A stretch of 64,000 nucleotides of DNA from Ferruginibacter sp. (GTDB lineage Bacteria; Bacteroidota; Bacteroidia; Chitinophagales; Chitinophagaceae), in the NCBI GenBank assembly GCA_014379625.1, contig JACMLJ010000045.1, forward strand, positions 124,001-188,000, in the 5' to 3' direction. This document shows, piece by piece, positions 1 to 10,536 of this stretch (its first letter is position 1; the number at the start of each line of letters is the position of its first letter). Under the pieces are notes generated by a model. That model had not been told where the DNA came from. It saw only the letters and a program-made list of their open reading frames with translations, and made no database searches. A program made the translations under genes and the position numbers.

Positions 1-699
1 TTTATCTTCACTTTTAATGGCACCGGAAATAACAGACGACCAGAGATAAGCCTGCTGGTAATTATCAACCTTTTGCATCACGTTGCATTCGTTGCCAAAA
101 TCCCAGGCCAGCACAGCCGGTTTATTTTTAAAGCGCTTTACAAAAGCCGTAACAAATTTTTGTTGCCACATTAAAGACTCAGGATCGGTTAAAATATTTT
201 TCCCTTCCAATGCAGGCGGCACATACAACTGCCCGCTCATCCAGCCGGTAATTAAACCCACCACCAGTTTTAAATTGTACTTGTGTGCAAGGTCAGCCAA
301 CACGTCAAAATGCTGCATTTGTGTTTCACTCATGCCATCACTGCCCGGGCCAGATAAGGGCAGTGGTTGCTCATCTTTAAAAGCGATGTATTTTTTAGTC
401 CCCTCACCTGCGTATACCTGGTAAATAGGCTGAAAATCGGGCCACAAAGGAAACACCCGGAGCACTTTAATCCCGTTTTCAGATAACTGTTTAAAATCCT
501 GTTCAATTATTGCAGGTTTCCAATCACGCCACATGTGGGTACCAGCGTAAGACGCCCAATAATTTACACCCACGGCGAATGTACCCTGTTGGGTAAGCAG
601 CTTGTTTTCCTGTGCAACAGATGGGGTACTGAAGAATGAAATAAAGCTGAGGAAAATGACTGCCTGCAATGAATGTTTGAAAGCACTTATATTTATCAT
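1..699 (-). CDS. GH5-like glycoside hydrolase, C-terminus beyond window edge
   Basis: The frame opens at the ATG at 697-699 and runs off the left edge, leaving 233 residues. Residues 1-30 form a signal peptide (hydrophobic stretch, then PSVAQ), so the product is exported. The sequence then follows the first half of a TIM barrel: VNYWASYAG near residue 45, RVFPLW near 81, KLVVGLITGWMSG near 144, and WDFGNECN at 199-206. N203-E204 matches the Asn-Glu acid/base signature of clan GH-A enzymes such as GH5 endo-mannanases. The nucleophile half is outside the window. It lies 131 bases downstream of the GH3 gene on the same strand, beside a GH2 beta-mannosidase, so a beta-mannan or mannosylated substrate is plausible. 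The exact GH5 subfamily, or a related GH-A family, cannot be settled from half a protein. Confidence 0.7.
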   Translation of the reverse strand, partial: MINISAFKHSLQAVIFLSFISFFSTPSVAQENKLLTQQGTFAVGVNYWASYAGTHMWRDWKPAIIEQDFKQLSENGIKVLRVFPLWPDFQPIYQVYAGEGTKKYIAFKDEQPLPLSGPGSDGMSETQMQHFDVLADLAHKYNLKLVVGLITGWMSGQLYVPPALEGKNILTDPESLMWQQKFVTAFVKRFKNKPAVLAWDFGNECNVMQKVDNYQQAYLWSSVISGAIKSEDK

Positions 700-830
700 T
701 TGATTGAATTGAATTTAAAAAATTATTTAAAACCCGGTTGTTTATTCATTTTTGCTTAATGCAGTTCCGATGGCGGGGATTAAAAAGGCAATGTCCTTTA
801 GGTTGTCTTTCCCCCTTATTTGATCCAAAC

Positions 831-3455
831 TCATTTTCCTGTTGTCGTGATTATTTTTTGTATCACTTTTCCTTCACTAACAAAAAGTTTAGATGGCTGT
901 CCGCCGCCCACCGAAACTTCAACATCACCTTTTGCATTTACCATTTTTCCGTTACTGCCTGTTATGGACAGATCTTTGGAAGCCAGTTTGAATGTGACCA
1001 GTTTGGTTTCGCCGGCTTTTAAGTGAATCCGCTGAAAACCCTTTAAGGCCCGGATAGCGGTTTTGACACCGGCATTTTTGTGCGAAACATACAATTGTAC
1101 AACTTCATCCCCATCTTTTTTGCCGGTGTTGGATACGTTTACCTTAACCGTAAAATCGCCTTTGGTTGGGATTGATTTTTCTATGTTCAGTTGTTTGTAT
1201 TGGAACGAGGTATAGCTGAGGCCAAAGCCAAATGGATACAAAGCCTCCCCTTTAAAGTAGCGGTAGGTGCGGTTATCCATACTGTAGTCTTCAAAATCTG
1301 GCAGATCGTTTACATTTTTGTAAAAAGTAACGGGCAAACGCCCCGCAGGATTGTAATCACCAAATAAAATATCCGCAACTGCTTCACCTCCGGCCTGTCC
1401 GCCATACCATGCCTGCAAGATGGCGGGAATATTTTCTGCTTCCCATTCAAAGCCAATAGCGCTGCCCGACATGTTTACAAAAACAACCGGTTTCCCTGTA
1501 GCTTTCAATGCTTTCATCATCTCGGTCTGGATAGCTGGTAACGCGATATTGGTACGGTCGCCACCCTTAAAACCTTCTATTTTAACCGGCATATCTTCAC
1601 CTTCGAGTTTGGCGGAAATGCCTCCCACAAAAATAATCACATCAGCATCTTTTACCCTGGCGGCAATGGTTTCGGGGCTTGCCTGTTCCATGGTGCCCAT
1701 TTCAAATTTTATTTCAGCGTTATCAGAATGCTGCCAGTATTCTATTACCAGTTTATACGGCTTTCCTTTTTCCGCGTTAAAGGTATAATAGGAATTTTTG
1801 GCATCGGGTTCAAACTTTTTTTCGCCGTCAATGAATAACCTGCAGGCATCATCGCCTTTTAATTCAAAAGTAACTTCGCCTGATTTTTCCGGAGTAAATG
1901 TGGTGGTGAACCTTATGGACAGGTTACGGGCAATAAGATTACCGCCAACCTGCTGTCCATCGCCCCATTGCTTATCTATTTTTTGTTCGGTACGGGTCAA
2001 CAGGGGTTTACCTTCAAATTTTGTATTTTGAAAATACTCCGCATTAAATCCTTCTTCGCCGTTAAATGCAAAAGACCCTTTTTGAGCAAGGGGTTTAAAC
2101 ACATTATTATCTACCAGGTTAATGCCTTTTTCATAGACCAGCTCTCCGCCCAATTTTTGGCGGATACCTGCTAAAACCGTGGTTATATGGGAAGGATAGC
2201 CATAATAATTAGCCAGTGAAACCATTTTATCATCTGCATTTGGCCCAACAACCGCTATCTTTTTTACCGACTTACTGAGTGGTAAAAGATTGCGCTCATT
2301 TTTCAGCAGCACAATCGACTGCCTTGCCATTTTAAGCGCATGGGCTTTATGCGGTGCGGATTCTAAAACAGCTATACCCGTTTTTGAAAAAGGCACCATT
2401 TCCCCAGGATCAAACATGCCCAAACGCATACGGATAGTGAACAACCTTTTTAATGAAATATCAATTTGTTTTTCTGAGATCAATCCATCTTTTAATGCTT
2501 TGGTTAAAGCTTTATAAGTGGGGTTACCCGCACATTCACAATCGGTACCATGTAACACGGCATCCGCGGCGGCAGTTTCCTGGTTGGGATGTGTTTTGTG
2601 CGTACGCCAAAAATGCCCGATGCCGCCACAATCGGAAGTTACATAACCTGTAAACTTCCAGTCTTTTCGCAAAATATTGTTCATCAGTTGATCGCTGCCG
2701 CAACAAGGCTGGCCGTCAAAAGCGTTGTAGGCGCACATCACGCCGCTCACTTTTGCGTCTACGATTAAATCGCGGAAAGCGGGTAAATAAGTATCCCACA
2801 AATCATAATCCGATACCTTGGCATTGAAGGTGCTTCGGTTCCACTCGGGACCGCTGTGTACCGCAAAATGTTTGGCGCATGCCGAAGCCTTCAGGTACCT
2901 TGGATGGTTACCTTCCAATCCTCTTACAAAAGATTTTCCCAGTGTGCCGGTTAAGAACGGATCCTCCCCATAGGTTTCCTGTCCCCTGCCCCAGCGTGGG
3001 TCGCGAAAAATATTGATATTGGGCGTCCAGTAGGTAAGTCCTAGATAAATACCGGTTTTACCCTTTCGTTTTGAATCGTTGTAAATGGCCCGTCCCTCAC
3101 TGGCACTGTAATCCGCCATCTTATTTAAAGAAACAATATCCCAGGTTGCGGCCATGGCAATTGCCTGCGGGTAAGCGGTAACATGGTAAGGGCTGCGTGC
3201 CACCCCATGCAGGGTTTCGTTCCACCAGTTATATGCAGGAATACCGAGCCTTTCAATGGCAGGGGCATTGTTTACCATCTGGCCAATCTTCTCTTCAATC
3301 GTCAACAAGGATACCAAATTATCAACCCGCTTTTCATTTGATAAAGACGGACGCTGAAAAGGATAGGTATAATTATTTTGTGCGTAAGAAAAACTAACCG
3401 TGCAGCATGTGATTATTACTGCGTAACCTATTTTTAAAAATTGCCTGGCTTTCAT
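831..3455 (-). CDS. GH3 beta-glycosidase (xylosidase/glucosidase type) with PA14 insert
   Basis: This 874-residue exported enzyme (signal peptide 1-25) hydrolyses terminal beta-linked glucose, xylose or a similar sugar. The GH3 N-terminal barrel contains RDPRWGRGQETYGEDP near 151, KHFAVHSGPEWNR near 195, and YVTSDCGG, whose D275 is the expected nucleophile. The second GH3 domain begins around 375 and is interrupted by a PA14-type beta-sandwich at about 465-587 (GFNAEYF, then GDDACRLFIDGE). It resumes with GGISAKLEGEDMP, which carries the likely acid/base glutamate. An Fn3-like domain closes the protein (FGFGLSYTSF). The KLEGEDMP/GGDRT pattern resembles the beta-xylosidase and glucosidase clade, but substrate cannot be fixed by eye. 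It starts 40 bases after the beta-mannosidase gene, so co-transcription is likely. Confidence 0.93.
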   Translation of the reverse strand: MKARQFLKIGYAVIITCCTVSFSYAQNNYTYPFQRPSLSNEKRVDNLVSLLTIEEKIGQMVNNAPAIERLGIPAYNWWNETLHGVARSPYHVTAYPQAIAMAATWDIVSLNKMADYSASEGRAIYNDSKRKGKTGIYLGLTYWTPNINIFRDPRWGRGQETYGEDPFLTGTLGKSFVRGLEGNHPRYLKASACAKHFAVHSGPEWNRSTFNAKVSDYDLWDTYLPAFRDLIVDAKVSGVMCAYNAFDGQPCCGSDQLMNNILRKDWKFTGYVTSDCGGIGHFWRTHKTHPNQETAAADAVLHGTDCECAGNPTYKALTKALKDGLISEKQIDISLKRLFTIRMRLGMFDPGEMVPFSKTGIAVLESAPHKAHALKMARQSIVLLKNERNLLPLSKSVKKIAVVGPNADDKMVSLANYYGYPSHITTVLAGIRQKLGGELVYEKGINLVDNNVFKPLAQKGSFAFNGEEGFNAEYFQNTKFEGKPLLTRTEQKIDKQWGDGQQVGGNLIARNLSIRFTTTFTPEKSGEVTFELKGDDACRLFIDGEKKFEPDAKNSYYTFNAEKGKPYKLVIEYWQHSDNAEIKFEMGTMEQASPETIAARVKDADVIIFVGGISAKLEGEDMPVKIEGFKGGDRTNIALPAIQTEMMKALKATGKPVVFVNMSGSAIGFEWEAENIPAILQAWYGGQAGGEAVADILFGDYNPAGRLPVTFYKNVNDLPDFEDYSMDNRTYRYFKGEALYPFGFGLSYTSFQYKQLNIEKSIPTKGDFTVKVNVSNTGKKDGDEVVQLYVSHKNAGVKTAIRALKGFQRIHLKAGETKLVTFKLASKDLSITGSNGKMVNAKGDVEVSVGGGQPSKLFVSEGKVIQKIITTTGK

Positions 3456-3495
3456 GAGTTTTATAGTATTACTTTAAAGAATCTTATACAATATT

Positions 3496-6042
3496 TTATT
3501 TACCGGCATCCACCAATGTTTTAATGCGGATATTACCCATTATTTTTTTCAAATTATTAGATTTAACCTGCAATTGTTTTTTTTCACCCGGCAGCAGATC
3601 GAAATAATTATCACTAAATGCATTATCAGTTCCGGGTAAAAACAGCCAGACGCTTCTCGCCATTTTATCGCTGAGCAATTCAATGGTGTTAGCGCCGGTT
3701 TGCTTAATGCTGATCTTAACAGCCGGTAGTTCCAGGTCTTTTGGTTTTTCGAAATAGTATTTGTTTTCAGCCACTTCAACATTATCGATGATCAGTTTCA
3801 TTTTCAGCACAACATTTTTTCTGTTTGTTGCCGAAACCCATTGCTCTTCTTTTAGAGCATATACCATGGTGCTGCTGTTTTCGGGTATTGCTACTTCTTT
3901 ACTTATTTTTTTTAAAACCCTCCCATCAAAACCTACCAGCGAAACCTGGACTATGGCTTTTAATTTTTTATACAAATCAGAAACTGCAAATATTTTAATA
4001 CTGTCATTTTCTTTCACAGGCGAAATACAAAAATCGGCATAGGCCCTTTTTGCCATGTATTGTTGCGCCTTCCACCTGCCATAATAATCCATGCTGCTCC
4101 AGGATGCTACGGGCCAGCAATCGTCCATTTGCCAGAATAGTGTGCCCATGCAAAAGGGTTTTGCGCGGCGGTGGGCTTCTATGGCTATCTTAATTCCTTC
4201 TGCCTGCAATACCTGGCCCACATATAAAAAGTTTTCAAAAGATGCAGGCACGTTGAACATGTCTTTCATATAATGCGTAATGGTACCGTTACCAATGGTA
4301 GATCGCTGGTGGGCATTCATCACTTCACCATTAATATCATGATCTGCGGGAATGGTATATTGTTTTACGGTTTCAAATTCAGGGAAAGACTGAAAACCAT
4401 ATTCACTCATAAACGGACCCACCACTTCGTTGTATTTTTCAAAAGGTTGTTTACCCCACCACACCCCCCAGTAATGTACATCGCCGGTTAATAAGGTGAA
4501 GTTGAAGTTCATAGAAAAATTTTCATTGGAGGGTGATGATGACCAATAGTATTTTTCATCGTCATAAGCCTTTACAGCGGCAGGGAGGATGTTATGAAAT
4601 ATATCCGCATACATATTGTAAATGCTGGCCGAATCTGCGGGTGTTTTAAAATTATCTGTTGAATGCCCCCAGAATTTTTCGTTCATGAACTGGCCGATTT
4701 CGTTATTACCGCACCAGAGTGCGATGGAGGGATGATTTCTCAGCCTTTTCACATTATAAGCCGCTTCGGCTTGTATGTTTTTTCTGAGGCTTTCAAATGG
4801 TGGAAACATGGCGCAGGCAAACATAAAATCCTGCCATACCAAAATGCCTTTTTCATCACAAAGCTGGTAAAACAGGTCATTTTCATAGATACCACCGCCC
4901 CATACCCGCAGCATATTCATGTGCGATGATGCAGCAGTATTGATCACATGTTCATAACGTTCGCGGCTTACGCGGGGCAAAAAATTATCCTGCGGAATAT
5001 AGTTGGCGCCTTTTATAAAAACGGCTTTGCCGTTTACTTTAAAATAAAAGGATTTGCCCTTGGCGTTTGTTTCATTTACCAGCTCAATAGTACGCAATCC
5101 TTGTTTCACTTCACGCGAAGCGACTGCCCCATTTTTGTCCGACAGCACTGCTTTAAGCTGGTACATATACTGCGCCCCCATTCCATTGGGCCACCACAAT
5201 TTTATGTTGTTTATAGTGAACCTGGCATTAAGCTGGTTATCTCCCGTAAGAACCATCACTTCTTTGGTAAGCACCGGTTTACTATTATTATTTACAAAGA
5301 TCTGAAGGGTTTTTATTCCCTGCCCCGTGCTGGTTGCAGTAACCTGGGCTTCCAGGGAAGCCGTATTTTCTGTCAGCTGTAATTGTTTGATAAATAAATC
5401 TTCTATCCTGGTATTGCTCCAGGCATGGATATAGGCCGGTCTCCAGATACCTGAAGTAACAAAGCGGGGGCCCCAGTCCCACCCATAATGATAACCAGCT
5501 TTTCTTGTAAAAACACTTACCCTTTTTTCTGCCTGGTCATTATTGCTTACCGGAACCTTGTACCGGAGGCTATCGTACACGGGTAACACCCTGGTAATGG
5601 GCGAATAAAAAATAATGAGCAGTTGATTAGCACCTTTTTTTAAATGCTTTTTAATATCGGCCTTCCATAAAAGAAACATATTGTCGGCAGCAATGATTTT
5701 TGTACCATTCATAAAAACGTCTGCATACGTATCCAGACCCTCGAATATGACTTCTATTTTTTCATTCGCAAGCATATTATCATTAACGGTAAAATCCGAC
5801 CGGTATTCCCAATCGGTGGTTTCAATCCATTGCTGGTCTTTTTCATTGGTTCGGTAAAAAGGGTCTTTAATTTTATTGCCGGCCAGTAAATCAGTATGTA
5901 CGGTACCGGGAACACTGGCCTTCATCCATTCAGTATCCCCTTTTTTCCGGAATTCCCAATTGCGGTTTAAATCAAGCTTAATTGACTGCCCCGTAAGCAA
6001 ACCCATGCAAAACATTCCTGCTATCGTCAACAATTTTTTCAT
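3496..6042 (-). CDS. GH2 beta-mannosidase
   Basis: This 848-residue exported enzyme removes beta-linked mannose from the non-reducing end of manno-oligosaccharides. A short signal peptide covers about residues 1-20. The GH2 sugar-binding domain follows (FEGLDTYADVFMNG near 99), then the mannosidase hallmark GWDWGPRFVTSGIWRP at 187-202. The barrel has MNMLRVWGGGIYE near 375, the acid/base in LWCGNNEIG (E448) and the nucleophile in FMSEYGFQSFPE (E547). The LWCGNNE and SEYGFQS pattern separates beta-mannosidases from beta-galactosidases of the same family. Length is normal. It sits between the GHL6-like gene (142 bases upstream) and the GH3 gene (40 bases downstream) on the same strand, which with the GH5-like gene suggests a beta-mannan or N-glycan core module. 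Confidence 0.93.
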   Translation of the reverse strand: MKKLLTIAGMFCMGLLTGQSIKLDLNRNWEFRKKGDTEWMKASVPGTVHTDLLAGNKIKDPFYRTNEKDQQWIETTDWEYRSDFTVNDNMLANEKIEVIFEGLDTYADVFMNGTKIIAADNMFLLWKADIKKHLKKGANQLLIIFYSPITRVLPVYDSLRYKVPVSNNDQAEKRVSVFTRKAGYHYGWDWGPRFVTSGIWRPAYIHAWSNTRIEDLFIKQLQLTENTASLEAQVTATSTGQGIKTLQIFVNNNSKPVLTKEVMVLTGDNQLNARFTINNIKLWWPNGMGAQYMYQLKAVLSDKNGAVASREVKQGLRTIELVNETNAKGKSFYFKVNGKAVFIKGANYIPQDNFLPRVSRERYEHVINTAASSHMNMLRVWGGGIYENDLFYQLCDEKGILVWQDFMFACAMFPPFESLRKNIQAEAAYNVKRLRNHPSIALWCGNNEIGQFMNEKFWGHSTDNFKTPADSASIYNMYADIFHNILPAAVKAYDDEKYYWSSSPSNENFSMNFNFTLLTGDVHYWGVWWGKQPFEKYNEVVGPFMSEYGFQSFPEFETVKQYTIPADHDINGEVMNAHQRSTIGNGTITHYMKDMFNVPASFENFLYVGQVLQAEGIKIAIEAHRRAKPFCMGTLFWQMDDCWPVASWSSMDYYGRWKAQQYMAKRAYADFCISPVKENDSIKIFAVSDLYKKLKAIVQVSLVGFDGRVLKKISKEVAIPENSSTMVYALKEEQWVSATNRKNVVLKMKLIIDNVEVAENKYYFEKPKDLELPAVKISIKQTGANTIELLSDKMARSVWLFLPGTDNAFSDNYFDLLPGEKKQLQVKSNNLKKIMGNIRIKTLVDAGK

Positions 6043-6184
6043 ATTATTTTTTAGGTTCCTGTATCCGCATCTGCAAACCCGGTTTAAATTGAACTGGTTT
6101 TGTTTGAATAAGTGTTTTGAAACTATTGGCTTTTATGTTTTACTATCATAAAAATTATACATCATCCTTTACAGCATTCTTTAT

Positions 6185-8263
6185 TTAATATTCCAGCACA
6201 ATGCCGGTATGCATCGTAAAGGTCGGCACTTTAATTTTTAGCAGTTTCCCAGTTTTGCTGAAACTTAATTGTTTACCACCCGGTACCGCGTAAACCCGCT
6301 TCACATTTTCCTGTACATTTATTTCAAGTTCAACCCCGGGAACTGGTAAGAAGTCCTCAATCACCTGTACTTCTCCCCTTAGCAAAGCCGGAGCGTACAA
6401 CAAATGAGCCACGTATCGTTTTTCATTTTCCTGGTGTAAGAAGCTTACCCTTCCGCAACTCGGCAGGTTATTTACTTTCAGCAAGGGAGACTGGTAAAGT
6501 AAGTCCATGGCATTTTTTACCAGTTCACGGTGCATCCTTACGCCATGTGTGTAGTACAACCTGTCGGGCTGGTGCGCAAAGAAAATCACATTGCCATTTC
6601 TTATTACTGCCGGGTACTGCGAATCCTCCAGTTTGTAGGGCGTTTCACGGTGACCGTTATATTTTAAATAGGTGCGGTTAAAATAAGGTTCACGGATACT
6701 GGCTAAAACAATTGCGGTGGATGGTTTCACTAATAATCCAGCTTCGTAATTTAAAAAAGGAGAGCTAACGATATTATTACCAATCTCTTTTTTAATCACG
6801 GTGTAATCAAATTGAAAATCAGCTTTTCTTAAATAATCAGCCCCCACATCCAATAAAAACTGTTTGCCTGGTTTATCCAAAGCCCCTTCACCAAACACCA
6901 GCAGTTTACCACCATTTTTTACCCAGGCATTTATTTTCTCGGCCTTCATTTCGGTCAGGCAGCTGCGGCTGGGTATAATCAGCAATTCCAGCCCACTTAG
7001 ATTTTTTTCGCTGGCAACCAAAAAATCATAGTGCAGTTCCAGTAACATATTTACGGTGCCGTGATCGGCGGCATTATCGAGTGTAAGCCATATTCCCAGT
7101 TTAGAAACGGGCAGGCCACCCAAACCATATTTCTCAATCTGCTCCACATATTTGTAAGCTTCGCCAATGTTTCGGTAGGTTTCCAGATCCATTTCTCCTG
7201 AAGGATGAAGTTGGTCGCCAAAATTGCAGGACACCCCATTTGAGATCATGGCAGCGGCTTCGTATTTAATGGCATCAGGATGTTTAAATCCTCCAAACTC
7301 GCCCCAGGCTTTGTGAAATTTACCACTCATGGCTACAACGGGAGTGCCTTGTTGTAAATGATATTTTGCTTCCAGGGGCAATTTGTCGTAACCACCCCAG
7401 GTTGTGGGCAGATCTTCCAACTCTGCATGAGTATTCATATCAAATAACCGTTCTTTAAAATTTGACCTGTCCTCTACATGCGTGGCTGAATTAAAAAAAA
7501 CAGTTGCATTGGGATGATATGTTGAAATCAGTTCACGCAGTTCTTTCATGTGTGCCTTTAATGCAAGGGCATGACTTTTTTCCACCGCTGTTTTATCATT
7601 TATGTCAACGCCCTCGGCTGCCATGCGGTCAAGGGCGTTTTGATTATAGTTGAGCCGGCCAATATGATAAATGTCAAACCAGAAACCATCAAGGTCTTTA
7701 TACCTTTTGCAAATTTCCGTTACCTGTTTTTTAATGAATTCATGATAAGGGCCACCCGCACTTGCATCCAGGCATTTCCAGGAATACTGGGGCCTTGTGT
7801 CTGTTGGTTTTGCTTTATCATCATTAAAATTCAGGGATGCAATTGAACCATCTTTATTTCTAATACACCATTCAGGATGTTCTTCCGCGTCACGGGCACT
7901 CCAGCCAACTGTAAAATAAATGGGTGCTTTTACCCCTATTTCATGGCAGGCTTCTATTTGCGCACCCAGCAAATCGAATTTTAAATTGGGATGCATTTTT
8001 CCCAGGTCGGTGGGATAATAACTCCAGGCATGATGACATTTGGCAAAAATGTTGATTTGATTTACATGGCCAATTTTCAGCGCCTCCTGGAACTGTTTTT
8101 TATCAAACCTTTCCGCAATGCCCGGAATAAATCCGGAAGTATGAAAATCGAGATGCACCTGCCTTGATGGCAAAGGTTCGTTAATGGTGCGTTGCGTTTG
8201 GGCAAAACTGAATGTTAACGAGAAACACAGCACGGTGAAAGAAAAATTTTTAATTGTTTTCAT
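6185..8263 (-). CDS. GHL6-like TIM-barrel glycosidase with trimerisation-type domain
   Basis: This 692-residue protein has a signal peptide at 1-22. The N-terminal half reads as a (beta/alpha)8 barrel of the 'hypothetical glycosyl hydrolase' type: VHLDFHTSGF near 36, INIFAKCHHAWSYYPT near 70, GVKAPIYFTVGWSARDAEEHPEW near 110, and LDGFWFDIYH at 191-200, with D197 a candidate nucleophile. From about 385 the sequence resembles a beta-galactosidase trimerisation or glutamine-amidotransferase-like domain (LELLIIPSRSCL, then GGKLLVFGEG), followed by a beta-rich tail. This order is seen in GHL6 and some fucosidase-like proteins of Bacteroidota and Planctomycetes. Activity is unproven, and an alpha-L-fucosidase or beta-galactosidase role is possible. 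It lies 31 bases behind a GH92 gene, so the enzymes are probably co-expressed. Confidence 0.6.
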   Translation of the reverse strand: MKTIKNFSFTVLCFSLTFSFAQTQRTINEPLPSRQVHLDFHTSGFIPGIAERFDKKQFQEALKIGHVNQINIFAKCHHAWSYYPTDLGKMHPNLKFDLLGAQIEACHEIGVKAPIYFTVGWSARDAEEHPEWCIRNKDGSIASLNFNDDKAKPTDTRPQYSWKCLDASAGGPYHEFIKKQVTEICKRYKDLDGFWFDIYHIGRLNYNQNALDRMAAEGVDINDKTAVEKSHALALKAHMKELRELISTYHPNATVFFNSATHVEDRSNFKERLFDMNTHAELEDLPTTWGGYDKLPLEAKYHLQQGTPVVAMSGKFHKAWGEFGGFKHPDAIKYEAAAMISNGVSCNFGDQLHPSGEMDLETYRNIGEAYKYVEQIEKYGLGGLPVSKLGIWLTLDNAADHGTVNMLLELHYDFLVASEKNLSGLELLIIPSRSCLTEMKAEKINAWVKNGGKLLVFGEGALDKPGKQFLLDVGADYLRKADFQFDYTVIKKEIGNNIVSSPFLNYEAGLLVKPSTAIVLASIREPYFNRTYLKYNGHRETPYKLEDSQYPAVIRNGNVIFFAHQPDRLYYTHGVRMHRELVKNAMDLLYQSPLLKVNNLPSCGRVSFLHQENEKRYVAHLLYAPALLRGEVQVIEDFLPVPGVELEINVQENVKRVYAVPGGKQLSFSKTGKLLKIKVPTFTMHTGIVLEY

Positions 8264-8294
8264 TTATGATGGTTATCGTTTCATTAAAATACTG

Positions 8295-10487
8295 CTACCT
8301 GTTAAATGATGGCAATTGAGCATTGACGGCCCATTTTGATTTTGAATCAGGCGTTAGTTTGTATTTGATTATCCCACCTTTACTGATAGATGACCAATCG
8401 ATCCATGACGATTTGTATTTCTTTCCATTCAATTTCATGGAGTGAATAAATAATGACGGACTTCCACCTTTTACCTGGAGTGTAATTTTGTTGCCCAAAT
8501 GCAAAGTGATATCGCTGAACTGTGGCGCATTGATGGCAAATCCACCCACACCCGGCACCATTGGGTACAAACCTATAGAGCTGAAAACATACCAGCTTGC
8601 CAATGAACCCAGGTCATCATTACCCGGCATTCCCGATGTGGAACTATCATACATATCGTTGAGGATGCGGTGTATTACAGCAGTTGTTTTGGCAGGCTTG
8701 CCCATCCAGTTATAAATCCACGGCACGTGCATATCGGGTTCATTACCTGCTGCAAACCAGACCTCATTATTTTCGGCATTCTTCCAATCGTAAGCGGCGT
8801 CTAAATTAATAAAAAGTGAATCCAGCCGGTTTTTTGCAAAATCATAGCCTACCGTATCTATCAGCGTTTTAAGATTAAAAGGAACCATCCAGAAATACTG
8901 GAACCGGGTAGCCTCTACATAATCTTTATTACTTATGGGCTCCCAGTTCCCATCGGAAATCTTGCGTGAACGAAGCCATTTGGTGACAGGGTCGTACAGG
9001 TTTTTCCAATTTTGAGCACGCTTAATAAAGTAGTCAGAAGCTGGTTTATTCTTCAATGCCTGCAGTGCAAATTGACCGATGGCAAAATCAGCAGAACTGT
9101 ATTCAAGCGTTTCACTGGGATTGCTTGTGTACCCTTTACTCATGTAATCAGACAAATTGAATCGAACAGTCACAGCTTGTGATGTAAGGCCGGGAACAGT
9201 AGCCCCTGATTTCATGTATTTAAAAGCCTTCTCCACGTCAAAGTCTTTTGCACCGAAAGCGTAAGTGCTGCATAAAATAATGGGTGTGGCATCGCCGGGC
9301 ATAATGCCTGTTTCAATATTTGCCAATATCCATCTGCCATATCCACCCGCCTGTTCCGCAAAATCCACCAACGATTGCATCATATCCGAAGCTATCTCCG
9401 GAAAGAGGATTGCTATAAGCTGGCATTGTGAACGATAGGTATCCCAACTGCTAAACGAAGTGTAATATTCATGTCCTGTTTTTACCTGGTGTACTTTAAA
9501 GTCAGCCCCCATGTACTGGCCATTGATGTCGTTAAAAATATTGGGGTGGATGAACGAGTGGTAAAGGTGGGTGTAGAATTGTTGTATCCTGGGTGAGTTA
9601 CCAGATTTAACCCGGATGCTTCCGAGGCGTTTGTTCCATTCCCTTTCGGTTGCATTTTTTATGGAGGGAAAATCTCCTTTATTGTCATCTCTCAACAGAT
9701 TTTCCCTGGCGTTATCCAGAGACACATAAGAAACTGAAATTTTATATTCCACCACCTTGTTTTCGCTGGTATTGAATGTAAAAAAGGCGCCAGTTTTTTC
9801 GCCTCCAACACTTAACTGATTTTCAAGAATTACCTCTTTATTCCAGGTTCCGGTTTTTACCGCGTTCCCGCTAAACCGGGCCGCAAAATAAATACGATAC
9901 CTGGTTTCCTTGCCACAAAAATCACCGCCTTCGGCAAATCCTTCGCATGAGTTAGGGGAGGTAATTTCTACATTGGAACCAGCAAAGAAACGGCCCGCAA
10001 TTATTCCCGACCCAATAATCACTGTTCCCCGATCATTTGCCCCGGGGAATATAAATTGAGCAACACCGGTGCGTTTTGTTACGGCTGCATTGCACACCAC
10101 GTCATCCTGCATTTTAATTGAAAAATAACCTGCATGGCACTCATTAACTGACTTGTATTTCGGAAAACGCTTCATATCGTTGGGTGAAATAGTCAATTCG
10201 CCGGCAATTGGCAGGGTTGGGAAATTTTCCATATGCGAACATCCGGCGCCACTTAACTGGTTGACCGTAATCCCTTTGCCGGAGTGAAACCAGGTTGGCG
10301 TAAATTGTATCATTCCAAAAGGATAAGTGGCTCCTATGTAGGTAAAACCAACATCGAGACCATGGCCTTTCCCGGTGGTTCCTATTAAGGGATTAACCAA
10401 ACGGGCATAATTCGTTTGTGCATGTACTGCTTCCGCTAACATCAGCCATAGAAATACGCCGCTAACTAACACCTGCATTTTTCTCAT
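8295..10487 (-). CDS. GH92 alpha-mannosidase (copy 1)
   Basis: This 730-residue exported enzyme (signal peptide 1-23) is a calcium-dependent exo-alpha-mannosidase of family GH92. The N-terminal beta-sandwich shows NPLIGTTGKGHGLDVG near 32 and SGAGCSHMENFPTLP near 80. The (alpha/alpha)6 barrel shows FSSWDTYRSQ, the acid-site motif AAGNEPDMHVPW (E583) and the base-site motif PGNDDLGSLASWYVFSSIG (D624, D625). Length is typical. It starts 49 bases after the second GH92 gene and precedes the GHL6-like gene by 31 bases. Its last 250 bases have a close, frame-broken copy at 16250-16502. Linkage specificity (1,2, 1,3 or 1,6) cannot be read safely without alignment. Confidence 0.94.
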   Translation of the reverse strand: MRKMQVLVSGVFLWLMLAEAVHAQTNYARLVNPLIGTTGKGHGLDVGFTYIGATYPFGMIQFTPTWFHSGKGITVNQLSGAGCSHMENFPTLPIAGELTISPNDMKRFPKYKSVNECHAGYFSIKMQDDVVCNAAVTKRTGVAQFIFPGANDRGTVIIGSGIIAGRFFAGSNVEITSPNSCEGFAEGGDFCGKETRYRIYFAARFSGNAVKTGTWNKEVILENQLSVGGEKTGAFFTFNTSENKVVEYKISVSYVSLDNARENLLRDDNKGDFPSIKNATEREWNKRLGSIRVKSGNSPRIQQFYTHLYHSFIHPNIFNDINGQYMGADFKVHQVKTGHEYYTSFSSWDTYRSQCQLIAILFPEIASDMMQSLVDFAEQAGGYGRWILANIETGIMPGDATPIILCSTYAFGAKDFDVEKAFKYMKSGATVPGLTSQAVTVRFNLSDYMSKGYTSNPSETLEYSSADFAIGQFALQALKNKPASDYFIKRAQNWKNLYDPVTKWLRSRKISDGNWEPISNKDYVEATRFQYFWMVPFNLKTLIDTVGYDFAKNRLDSLFINLDAAYDWKNAENNEVWFAAGNEPDMHVPWIYNWMGKPAKTTAVIHRILNDMYDSSTSGMPGNDDLGSLASWYVFSSIGLYPMVPGVGGFAINAPQFSDITLHLGNKITLQVKGGSPSLFIHSMKLNGKKYKSSWIDWSSISKGGIIKYKLTPDSKSKWAVNAQLPSFNR

Positions 10488-10536
10488 CCCTTAAAAATTT
10501 ATTTTGTTTTCTTTTGGCAACAAATATTTCCCGGGG

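Noticed and set aside
4948-5382. Plus-strand open frame of 144 codons opposite the beta-mannosidase
   Set aside because: Antisense shadow with no signal, motif or plausible leader.
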